Assembly: GCA_021800105.1 (NCBI GenBank)
Contig: JAJYZI010000004.1
Span: 1 to 49,232 of the forward strand
DNA length: 49,232 bases
Origin: Thermoplasmata archaeon
GTDB taxonomy: Archaea; Thermoplasmatota; Thermoplasmata; Thermoplasmatales; Thermoplasmataceae
Direction of reading: 5' to 3'
This document shows, in pieces, positions 26,598 through 33,793 of this stretch (the stretch's first letter is position 1; each line of letters starts with the position of its first letter). A model generated the notes under the pieces. The model did not search any database. It had not been told where the DNA came from and saw only the letters and a program-made list of their open reading frames with translations. The position numbers and the translations under genes were made by a program.

Positions 26598-26623
26598 CTA
26601 CTTAGTGCCACTGTGCTTAGTAG
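26598..26623. promoter_or_regulatory. imperfect dyad upstream of the thermopsin gene
   Basis: The stretch reads CTACTTAG, a central GTGCCACTGT, then GCTTAGTAG: CTACTTAG and CTTAGTAG form an imperfect inverted repeat. It lies immediately upstream of the probable minus-strand box A (TTTAATAA, about 26589-26581), about 29 nt before the start. That is where an archaeal activator or BRE-proximal regulator would bind. Confidence 0.3.
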
Positions 26624-26805
26624 AGGATCTTCGAATATATCAAATGGAATAAGGCTCAATCTGTTTATAAACGAGAAGAACCTTATTTTCGGCGAGTGAT
26701 TGATTAAAAAGATTTCATATCCGATATTTTTCACATTAACAAAAGCTCGTCAGCGTATATAAGAAACTGATTTTCTTTCGAAATTAAGTGTAACAGGTGT
26801 CGTTA

Positions 26806-26880
26806 TGCTCCGACCGGGATTTGGACCCGGGTCGCCGGCTTGAAAGGCCGGTATGCTTGGCCGGACTACACTATCGGAGC
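26806..26880 (-). tRNA. tRNA-Glu (UUC)
   Basis: Reading the minus strand, a full cloverleaf forms: acceptor stem GCTCCGA/TCGGAGC with A discriminator, anticodon stem around loop CTTTCAA giving anticodon TTC (Glu), and T arm CCGGG-TCCAAAT-CCCGG. No CCA is encoded and no intron is seen. It closely resembles archaeal tRNA-Glu sequences. Confidence 0.96.
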
Positions 26881-26895
26881 GAACCTAGCGGAAAG

Positions 26896-26905
26896 CCTTA
26901 TAAAT
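26896..26905 (-). promoter_or_regulatory. box A of tRNA-Glu
   Basis: ATTTATAAGG on the minus strand ends about 16 nt before the mature 5' end of the tRNA (centre about 20 nt). This is close to the usual spacing for a tRNA made with little or no leader. Confidence 0.55.
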
Positions 26906-26941
26906 TATATTACCTTTTTTGACTCTTCGAAAAATTCACTA

Positions 26942-27979
26942 TCAGGATATTGCATACCGGAGGATCGCGGAAATCCCCCCAAATCCCTTCAGTGTGATGC
27001 CTGGATCGCTATGGGAACTCAGTATGCTGATCTTAGCCCCCATGCGCATTGACTTTTCTATCAGATTCCTGTACTGCGGATCCCTGGCTTTGTCCTCGGA
27101 GATCAACAATTCTGCGACTGCACCAGAATCTATAGCTGTCTGCACCTGATCAAAACCGTAAGTGGCGAGACCGCCTGACTTCAGCGCCTTCATGAAGGAA
27201 TCGATTGAGCTCTGCTCCCTGGAAAGTCGGGTGCTTTCCAATACCTTTCTTGCCTCCTCGCTTCCCATGTACTCGTATATTGCCTGTTCGTCCGTTCTCG
27301 ATGAAGAGTGTGTTACGATGGGATGCTTGGAAAAATCTGCCTGTTCCTTAAGGTATGTTGCAATGTTATCCCGCGCAAAGCCAGGTCCCAGTATGGTTAT
27401 GGGTACTGATCCGGAAAGTAACGGCCTGATGCTGTTTGCGATCTGACGAAAGAAGGACTCCTCTGAATATGAGGAATCATAATATTTTCCACTTTTTCCG
27501 GAGTCAATATGCCCTGCGCTTTGGATGCCATATACCCTGAGCAGGTAAACATTGGCTTCATCATCATCCAACCCGATGAATATTCCAGTTGTCTTCGAAG
27601 ACTCCTCTGTGGATTCCTGAAGCATGTTTCGTTCCGACTGGTTCCAGGATTGCTTGAGAATCTTCAGAATGTCCCCCGGTTTTACTATAGCTGACTGGTG
27701 CTCTCCAATTATCTCATCGGGTCCAGAGCTTAAAAGACCAAGTATCCTGAGCCTGTTGGAGAAGGCCTGAAACTCGACCTTTTCGATCTGCAGTGTGACA
27801 GTGACAGTAACGCGCTCTGTCTCCTTCGATCTTGCCATGTCTTCCTGCTTCTCAGTTCTCCTCCTTACTGCAGTAAGGACAGAGTCACCTGCGTGGATGA
27901 TGTTCTGTAAATACCAAAGATCGTTTATTCCCTCGACCTGTACGTCGACTGTCTGCTCATCAATGTGGAGTATCTTCAT
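26942..27979 (-). CDS. pelA: pelota / Dom34 ribosome-rescue factor
   Basis: The 345-residue protein is archaeal pelota, an eRF1-like factor that, with aEF1A and ABCE1, splits ribosomes stalled on broken or stop-less mRNA. An Sm-like N-terminal domain (1-130) carries NDLWYLQNII and ERVTVTVTLQIEKVEF. The central domain has GPGFARDNI with no GGQ peptide-release motif. The C-terminal L7Ae-like domain has AVAELLISED. It is translationally coupled to the upstream Mut7-C RNase (ATGA overlap, 27979-27976). Confidence 0.96.
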   Translation of the reverse strand: MKILHIDEQTVDVQVEGINDLWYLQNIIHAGDSVLTAVRRRTEKQEDMARSKETERVTVTVTLQIEKVEFQAFSNRLRILGLLSSGPDEIIGEHQSAIVKPGDILKILKQSWNQSERNMLQESTEESSKTTGIFIGLDDDEANVYLLRVYGIQSAGHIDSGKSGKYYDSSYSEESFFRQIANSIRPLLSGSVPITILGPGFARDNIATYLKEQADFSKHPIVTHSSSRTDEQAIYEYMGSEEARKVLESTRLSREQSSIDSFMKALKSGGLATYGFDQVQTAIDSGAVAELLISEDKARDPQYRNLIEKSMRMGAKISILSSHSDPGITLKGFGGISAILRYAIS

Positions 27980-28407
27980 ATCTCTATGCCAAGCTCCCTA
28001 AGAAATTCAACTATCTTAATGAAGTGATCTCCTTCCCAGTAGTATTTGCCGCATTTTGAACAATAGAGCACGGTCGAGAACCTTTCAAGCACTCCTTCAG
28101 GAATCTTTCCTTTGAGACCGGCTGTATCTATCTTTTCAAGCTGATGATTGCATTCCGTGCATCTTGTGAATACAAGATTTTTATCGACAGTAAAAGTGGA
28201 TAAAAACTGCCTTATCTGTTCCCTATGATCCTGTGATGTAATGTAAAGGGACCTCTTATATCTGCTATGAAGTTCCTTGTCCCTCGTTAGCAGGAACAAA
28301 TTATCGGCTTTGCATTTCCCTATAATTTGAGTGTCACTGAGATTAGAGGAAGCATATTCAACGTCGAAACCCATAATTCGCAGCCACCTCGCGAGACGAC
28401 CAAGCAT
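27976..28407 (-). CDS. Mut7-C (PIN-like) RNase domain protein with zinc ribbon
   Basis: From ATG 28407 the protein is 143 residues and starts MLGRLARWLRIMGFD, the hallmark of the Mut7-C family of predicted PIN-fold RNases. It also has LLTRDKEL with the catalytic Asp (41-46) and a zinc ribbon from CTEC (83-86) and CSKC (116-119). Family members begin further upstream with a FLAD motif holding the first catalytic Asp. In this DNA, codons for KFLADH stand in frame right before the ATG, but no ATG, GTG or TTG precedes them down to a TGA at 28449-28447. The true start may therefore be non-standard. A GGAGGT purine run lies at 28443-28438. The stop overlaps pelota. Confidence 0.85.
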   Translation of the reverse strand: MLGRLARWLRIMGFDVEYASSNLSDTQIIGKCKADNLFLLTRDKELHSRYKRSLYITSQDHREQIRQFLSTFTVDKNLVFTRCTECNHQLEKIDTAGLKGKIPEGVLERFSTVLYCSKCGKYYWEGDHFIKIVEFLRELGIEI

Positions 28408-28423
28408 GTGATCCGCAAGGAAT

Positions 28424-28769
28424 TTACTTCTCTCCAGACCTCCACCTTCTGATCAGGTCGTATCCAAGCTCCATAAGGTCTAGAACCCTGGATGCTACAA
28501 AATTTACCATGTAGTCAAAGCTCCTCGGCCTTGTAATGTAACCCGGGCTCGCAGGAGCTAAGCCCTGCTGATATTTCCTTATCATCAAATGTACAGGTAG
28601 CTAGCTGCAGTAACTCGTCCCTAGTTGAAACGATTTCCTTCATGAAGACCTTTTTGGCTCCCCCGCTTACGACAACGTGTGTTTCGTAATTTTCAAGATT
28701 CCTGAGGAGAGTAATTGCAAGAAATGAACCGGAACCTCCGGTCACTCCAATGACGAATTTTTCCTTCAT
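28424..28769 (-). pseudogene. ubiX: broken UbiX/Pad1-type flavin prenyltransferase
   Basis: The gene opens normally at ATG 28769 with MKEKFVIGVTGGSGSFLA (FMN-binding start of UbiX) and continues to DDKEISAGLSS, the spot just before the usual SGSF motif. It then reads CEPGLHYKAEEL and stops at 28515. In another frame of the same strand the C-terminal UbiX sequence appears immediately: APASPGYITRPRSF, then VASRVLDLMELGYDLIRRW, stopping at 28424. About 75-80 central residues are missing (the PCS..T and RE.PL..HL.NM regions) and the frame changes at the join. The promoter-like box (28800-28791) is still there. An assembly deletion is the alternative. Confidence 0.85.
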
Positions 28770-28804
28770 TGTTGTGCCACAATAGCTGCCTTTGTTATTT
28801 AGTA

Positions 28805-29359
28805 TTACCTCTTGCGGTTAAAAATGAAATAAAGCACAAATATCGAGGCTATGAGTGCTACTGTGATTCCTATGTATATGTATTGGACCTCAGGTTTCTT
28901 TATTTTTGGAACAGACCATGAGAAACCGGGGTATGCGCCCGCGTTTAGTGCCTGAATGTTTGTGTATCCCGGAACCTGGGAGCTCATCGATTTTGTTCTG
29001 TTGAAAGCAATGGTAAAGTTTTTCAGTGAGGGTTCGCCGATGGACGAAAGCTGGGTGACGATCTGCAATCCATAGGGATTTAGACCTTTATAGCTCAGAT
29101 CAAATAGGATGAGATCCTCCGTAGCATTCCCGGACCAGTTATATGTAACAATGGCCCTGTTATTGTATATGTCGTCAAAGTAAGATGTCCAGTTGCTCGA
29201 TGTTATATTGTAAATAGATCCATCGTAATTGTACGGAATGCTTGGTAGTGAAGAGGGCTGTGCCCCTAAGGGAGGGATGGATGCATTGCTCAGGCTAGGA
29301 AGAAATGACACCGCCAAGAATATGGCGATAACCGCAACTGTTATGATCTTTAATCTCAT
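28805..29359 (-). CDS. small secreted membrane-anchored protein
   Basis: The 184-residue protein, of no recognised family, has a signal peptide (about 5-26, AVIAIFLAVSFLPSLSNA), an outside domain of about 130 residues with Tyr/Asn/Ser-rich sequence and several sequons, and a C-terminal membrane helix (YIYIGITVALIASIFVLYFIF) with NRKR tail. The same plan is used by the giant surface proteins in the window, on a small scale. It lies between the ABC exporter and the ubiX remnant, on the same strand, with a box-like TATACAG about 29 nt upstream. Confidence 0.7.
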   Translation of the reverse strand: MRLKIITVAVIAIFLAVSFLPSLSNASIPPLGAQPSSLPSIPYNYDGSIYNITSSNWTSYFDDIYNNRAIVTYNWSGNATEDLILFDLSYKGLNPYGLQIVTQLSSIGEPSLKNFTIAFNRTKSMSSQVPGYTNIQALNAGAYPGFSWSVPKIKKPEVQYIYIGITVALIASIFVLYFIFNRKR

Positions 29360-29541
29360 TTAACGACAACGCAAATCAAAACACTGTATATGATGTTTCT
29401 GAATGCCCTTACCTTTTCCCACATGAACATGAGGAGAATGCAAAAATAACAGTTCCCCTGCTTGGTTACCTCCAATCAAGGCTCAGCACTCAGAAAAGGG
29501 GTATTGGAGAAAGCTGTGCATAATGTAATAAATGAAGAGAA

Positions 29542-31026
29542 TCAATCCCTCTTTACGGCTAACGAGTATGCTATTGCGAAAGGTACTATCATCCACAAGA
29601 TCCCCGCCATAATCAGGAGAGGAGCGTTTATACCAAAAAGTGCAGGATTGATTGATGTGCTGGAAATCAATCCCATTTTTCCGGTGAAAAATGTCTGTAC
29701 CAGGCTACCGTATCCCGCTGGACTTATATAGTCGAATAGGACCTCGGCAGACAGATAGGTGTTCGTGCCTGAGCCGATACCAAGTGCTGAAAGGATCGCT
29801 ATTGGTATAATTGTCCAGAATAAATCCCAGACAACAAAAATTGCAATAGCAGCACCCAGCAGTGCGCCTTGTGACTTGACCAAGTGGGAGAACATGTAAA
29901 CGAGGGCAAGGAAGGATAGCCCCTCAACCACGTATGTCCAGATAAAGTAAGTGTCGAAATATGCCGATAGATATGATCCAAGATAATGATTGATTATCAG
30001 ATCTGAAAACAGCATGGAAAGTGCTACTGCACCTATGATAGCCACGGAATTGGAAATGAATCTTGAAAAGATTATCTCTCCACGTGTAATAGGACGCTTG
30101 AGCACTGATTCCAGAACACCTGTTGTCCTATCCTTCCCATAGGTAAGGTATGCAGCAAATATTGCGAGTATGGGTATCAGGAATCCAAGTATCTGTGATG
30201 TGCCTGAAAAAACGAGACTCTGGAGATCACTCTGGCTCAGCTTTGTATACAGGGAAAGAGGCCCAAGTATTCCAACAGGAGCGCTGTCAGATGATGTGGT
30301 AAATACGATGAATGCTCCGGTAGAATTTGTAGCCACCACGCTGTAATTTGTCCCTCTGTCCACTGCTGTTACCTGGGGGAATATCGTAGTTTCGACAAAC
30401 CCTGATCTGGTTAATGAGAATGTGCTGTTTGCCTCAAGCGAAGCGGGATTGATTGACGAAATCCTGGAAAGATTGACCGGTGAGATATAAAATGTAATTG
30501 GTGGTGCGGTGGAGCCGCCAGAACCAACGTATAGTGCAAGCATTCCAAGGTTTGACTTGTTTGTAGGGTTGAATATTCCGTTTACGACAGTTAATCCAGA
30601 AAATGAATTGAATGTATTAATCTGGAATGCGGACTGTGTGCTTGATACAGGTTGCCTGAATCGTTCGTATGTAAAGTTAACGAGGACGGTTAATGTCTTT
30701 CCCGTCGGGATAGCCGGAATTGTAGCGTTGGCAAAACCATTCTTGTTTGCCGCACTGCTGTAAAATGTGTTGTTATACTCGTAATAGGCAGTAATATGGC
30801 TTATCGGTTTTCCATAAGCATCATGGAAATAGCCGACCATAGTAAGGTTCTGGCCACTTATGTAATAACCTGTGGTAAGTTCTGGGGTTGATGGAACATT
30901 TACTGTAGAAAAGGTGGATCCGTTTTCGTAGGCGAGCAGGGATGCGAGACCAACTATTGCTACAATCATTATGATGACAAATTTGCTTGTAAGTGTTCTC
31001 CTGATCTCGTATGTAATAGGTCTCAT
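29542..31026 (-). CDS. ABC-2 type transporter permease with large outside domain
   Basis: The 494-residue protein starts with the ABC-2 pattern ITYEIRRTLTSKF and one membrane helix (about 17-33). An extracytoplasmic part of about 220 residues with an Ig-like segment (LTMVGYFHDAYGKPISHITAYYEY) follows, then about five further helices (280-490) including YLTYGKDRTTGVLESVLKRPITRGEI, the typical cytosolic coupling region of ABC-2 exporters. It overlaps the ATPase gene by 4 nt and clearly forms one transporter with it. Substrate unknown. Confidence 0.85.
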   Translation of the reverse strand: MRPITYEIRRTLTSKFVIIMIVAIVGLASLLAYENGSTFSTVNVPSTPELTTGYYISGQNLTMVGYFHDAYGKPISHITAYYEYNNTFYSSAANKNGFANATIPAIPTGKTLTVLVNFTYERFRQPVSSTQSAFQINTFNSFSGLTVVNGIFNPTNKSNLGMLALYVGSGGSTAPPITFYISPVNLSRISSINPASLEANSTFSLTRSGFVETTIFPQVTAVDRGTNYSVVATNSTGAFIVFTTSSDSAPVGILGPLSLYTKLSQSDLQSLVFSGTSQILGFLIPILAIFAAYLTYGKDRTTGVLESVLKRPITRGEIIFSRFISNSVAIIGAVALSMLFSDLIINHYLGSYLSAYFDTYFIWTYVVEGLSFLALVYMFSHLVKSQGALLGAAIAIFVVWDLFWTIIPIAILSALGIGSGTNTYLSAEVLFDYISPAGYGSLVQTFFTGKMGLISSTSINPALFGINAPLLIMAGILWMIVPFAIAYSLAVKRD

Positions 31027-31940
31027 TGCTTCTCACCTATTAGCCCGAAGAAGTATTCTTCCAACGTTTCTCCCATCGGGGTAAACTGCCTTATCCTGTA
31101 CCCTGCTTTTATCATGTTTTCCGGAATCCTGGCCAGCTGATCGTCAGTTATAGTCAGGTCAGAAAGAACTATATCATGACCATCGAACCTTGGATCTCCG
31201 AATTCCTTGAGTATCCTCAGGCATGAATCATCATAGTTGTCCACTGAAATTTTGACAATTGTCTTTCCGAGAGTCCTCAGCTCATTCCTGGTAAGTATCT
31301 TGATAAGTTTTCCATGGTTGATTATAGCTACTCTGTCAGCAACATCCTCAACTTCGCTGAGTATGTGCGACGAAAGCAGTATCGCTTTCCCTTCCTTTTT
31401 CATTTCAAACATTAGATTCCTGACAAAAACGACGCCTTCTGGATCTAGGCCGTTCAATGTCTCATCAAAAAGCACGTTCTTCGGGTCCCCAACTATCGAT
31501 TCGGCTATTGCAAAACGCTTCTTCATTCCTTGAGAATAGTTCCTGAGTTTCTTATCCAGATCATTGGCAAGGCCGACCTTTGTGAGGAGCGTCTTAATCC
31601 TCCTATTTGCCTCCTCAGCTGGTATCCCATAAAATCCGGCGAAATACCTCATCAACTCCACTGGCTTAGCGTTAGGCTCGAAGTTGGGCAGTTCCGGTAT
31701 CCAACCGATCTGTCCTGCTGCTTTCACCTTGTCTGTCACTATATCATGACCGTCTACCAATACATGACCGGAGGTTGGAAGTATTATTCCTGAGGCCATC
31801 CTTATTGAGGTTGTTTTCCCAGCTCCATTCAGGCCAACTAGACCGAGTATCTGGCCATCCAGTATCTCGAGATCTAGAGAGTCAACCGCGGGAGGTGTGT
31901 TGTGTGTATATATCTTGGTTGCGGATTCAATCTTTATCAT
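31023..31940 (-). CDS. ABC transporter ATP-binding protein
   Basis: Standard ABC ATPase of about 305 residues: Walker A GLNGAGKTTS, signature NYSQGMKKR, Walker B NVLFDETLNGLDP, and switch His in LLSSHILSE. It belongs to the CcmA/drug-lipid export branch, consistent with the ABC-2 permease that follows. A GTG at 31958 gives a longer frame, but ATG 31940 lies 25 nt from the box A and begins MIKIESATKIY, the normal family N-terminus. ATGA overlap with the permease. Confidence 0.93.
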   Translation of the reverse strand: MIKIESATKIYTHNTPPAVDSLDLEILDGQILGLVGLNGAGKTTSIRMASGIILPTSGHVLVDGHDIVTDKVKAAGQIGWIPELPNFEPNAKPVELMRYFAGFYGIPAEEANRRIKTLLTKVGLANDLDKKLRNYSQGMKKRFAIAESIVGDPKNVLFDETLNGLDPEGVVFVRNLMFEMKKEGKAILLSSHILSEVEDVADRVAIINHGKLIKILTRNELRTLGKTIVKISVDNYDDSCLRILKEFGDPRFDGHDIVLSDLTITDDQLARIPENMIKAGYRIRQFTPMGETLEEYFFGLIGEKQ

Positions 31941-31960
31941 AATGCACTTCTGCGCCACTC

Positions 31961-31969
31961 GATATTTAG
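31961..31969 (-). promoter_or_regulatory. box A deciding the start of the ABC ATPase
   Basis: CTAAATATC on the minus strand is centred 25 nt before ATG 31940 and overlaps the upstream region of the rival GTG at 31958. It therefore supports the shorter protein. Confidence 0.55.
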
Positions 31970-32108
31970 GATTGAATAATAAACGTTCCTGAAAAGCTAA
32001 TTAGTATAGGATTCGGAGCAATAACATTGAAGGAAGGAGAGGCAAGTGGTAACACCCCGGATCTCCTGTTTTGAGTTTGTGCCATATGTCCATACTGAGT
32101 AATCAATC

Positions 32109-33755
32109 TCAGAGGAAATCTGATCGGTTCTCGGCAATATACAAGGAGATTTTTGTTCTGCCCGCATTCATTGCCTGCATTATATCGTACTGTTCCTTCA
32201 CAATCAGGGAAAAGGAGAAATCAGCGGACTCCACAAATTCTATCCCTCTGGATGCGGCAATCTGCATGTATGCGCTTTTCCTCGCCCTGTCTAGACTGTT
32301 CAGGCTTTTCAGGCCGACGGTCAGCTTCCTTGACTTTGCTAGAGACAGGAAGGAATCATGGTGCGCATATATGTTGCTCTCTACGAGATCTGCATCTTCA
32401 GGAATATTTGGGTATGTCTCGAGAGGAAGACAGTATATTCCACTTCCCGTATATTTCGAGTTAAGTAGCAGATTGACGCCGATTTTTCCCAGCGCATTTC
32501 TGTAGTACGTTAGTAGGGGATTGAATGCCCTCTTTTTGAACTCGTCAGTAATCTGGTTAAGCTGTCCTCCTATTGCTTCACTGGACTCATAAAGTGTTAC
32601 ATTGAGACCGGATTTAGCAGCAAAAAGTGCTGCTTCAAGTCCTTGTATGCCAGCCCCTATGATTGTAATCTCTCCTGAATATCTCTCGGGTCGCCTGTAT
32701 TCGTAACCAACCGAAGGGTTGACTGTGCATCTTACTTCTCCATAGGCAAGATCCCTGCAGCCCTGGTTACACCTTATGCAAGGACGCAGCTGGGAGGGAG
32801 AATTCATTACTTTTATGGAAAAAGAGGGATCGGCAAGCATTCCCCTACCCACGGATACAAAGTCGCAGATTTCTAGTGCCTTTTCAATAGACTCAGCGTT
32901 GACAAGCGATCCAACGATCATCGAAGTGATCTTCGGCTTCCTTGGCAGCTTGGAGAAGACGTGTGCTTCCTGAGTATAGAAAGAAGCGGAAGAACCGGGA
33001 GGGTTGAAATTTCCAGCAGAGAAATGAACGTAATCTATCCCATGAAGGGATTCAGCAACTTTGAGTCCGTATGAAGGATCGAAGCCGTTTGGATCGTCTT
33101 CGTAGAGGCTGAGCCTGATCCCGGCCGGGATATCCTTTACTTGCCTTACGGCGTCAATGATCATCTGAGGAACAATTAGTCTTTTTTCAAAGGATCCGCC
33201 ATATCTGTCCTGCCTGATGTTCAGGTTAGGGGATATGAATTCATGAATGAGGTAACCATGGGCGCCATGTATCTCAATTCCGTCAAACTTGGCATTATAT
33301 GCGGTCAAAGCCGCCTTCTCAAAATCTTTTACTACTTCCTCTATGTCGCCCCCTGACATTTCAGAAGGGATCCTGCCTAAATAATCAACAGGGGATGGTG
33401 CCATCGGTTTTTTCCTGTTTTCATCCTGAAGTGCCTTACCGCCGGCATGAACAATCTGCATGAATGCCTTTGTCCCATACTTATGTAAGCTCTCCGGTAT
33501 CCTCCGGAGCTTCGGAACCTGTGTGGAACTGAATGCGCCAAGTTCGTTCCTGGAACCCCTTGAGTTTAGATCGTTAATGTACGTGTACTCTGTTATGATG
33601 AGCCCCGCTCCGCCCTTTGCCCTCGCTTCCAGATAACTTAAGTGTGCTTCGTTAGTTGTTCCGTCTGGGTTTGCAAGATTCGAGATCATTGGAGCCATGG
33701 CAATCCTGTTTTTTATCTCAAGGCTGCCTATGTGTCCAGTCTGCTTGGAACGCAT
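32109..33755 (-). CDS. old-yellow-enzyme family NADH:flavin oxidoreductase with FAD-domain remnant
   Basis: The 548-residue flavoprotein resembles 2,4-dienoyl-CoA reductase/NADH oxidase of the OYE family. The N-terminal FMN TIM barrel (1-330) has KNRIAMAPMI, HAGGKA, the active-site EIHGAHGYLIHEFISP and DRYGGSFEKR. A 4Fe-4S-type cluster motif CIRCNQGC with a following RCTVNP comes next, then a Rossmann segment ITIIGAGIQGLEAALFAAKSG. Full-length relatives are about 640-680 residues with complete FAD and NAD halves. Here the C-terminal half is about 100 residues short and poorly conserved. The electron donor and substrate are unknown. A box TATTATAC lies about 20 nt before the start. Confidence 0.87.
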   Translation of the reverse strand: MRSKQTGHIGSLEIKNRIAMAPMISNLANPDGTTNEAHLSYLEARAKGGAGLIITEYTYINDLNSRGSRNELGAFSSTQVPKLRRIPESLHKYGTKAFMQIVHAGGKALQDENRKKPMAPSPVDYLGRIPSEMSGGDIEEVVKDFEKAALTAYNAKFDGIEIHGAHGYLIHEFISPNLNIRQDRYGGSFEKRLIVPQMIIDAVRQVKDIPAGIRLSLYEDDPNGFDPSYGLKVAESLHGIDYVHFSAGNFNPPGSSASFYTQEAHVFSKLPRKPKITSMIVGSLVNAESIEKALEICDFVSVGRGMLADPSFSIKVMNSPSQLRPCIRCNQGCRDLAYGEVRCTVNPSVGYEYRRPERYSGEITIIGAGIQGLEAALFAAKSGLNVTLYESSEAIGGQLNQITDEFKKRAFNPLLTYYRNALGKIGVNLLLNSKYTGSGIYCLPLETYPNIPEDADLVESNIYAHHDSFLSLAKSRKLTVGLKSLNSLDRARKSAYMQIAASRGIEFVESADFSFSLIVKEQYDIMQAMNAGRTKISLYIAENRSDFL

Positions 33756-33793
33756 TCTGCAAGATAGCTGTATAATAGATAAAGGTAATCGAA

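Noticed and set aside
26806-26880. Second possible integration site at tRNA-Glu
   Set aside because: tRNA genes are common attachment sites, but no duplicated tRNA 3' end or integrase is present within the window.
29462-29731. 89-codon plus-strand ORF at the 3' end of the permease gene
   Set aside because: About two thirds is antisense to permease membrane helices, and no promoter or family resemblance is seen.
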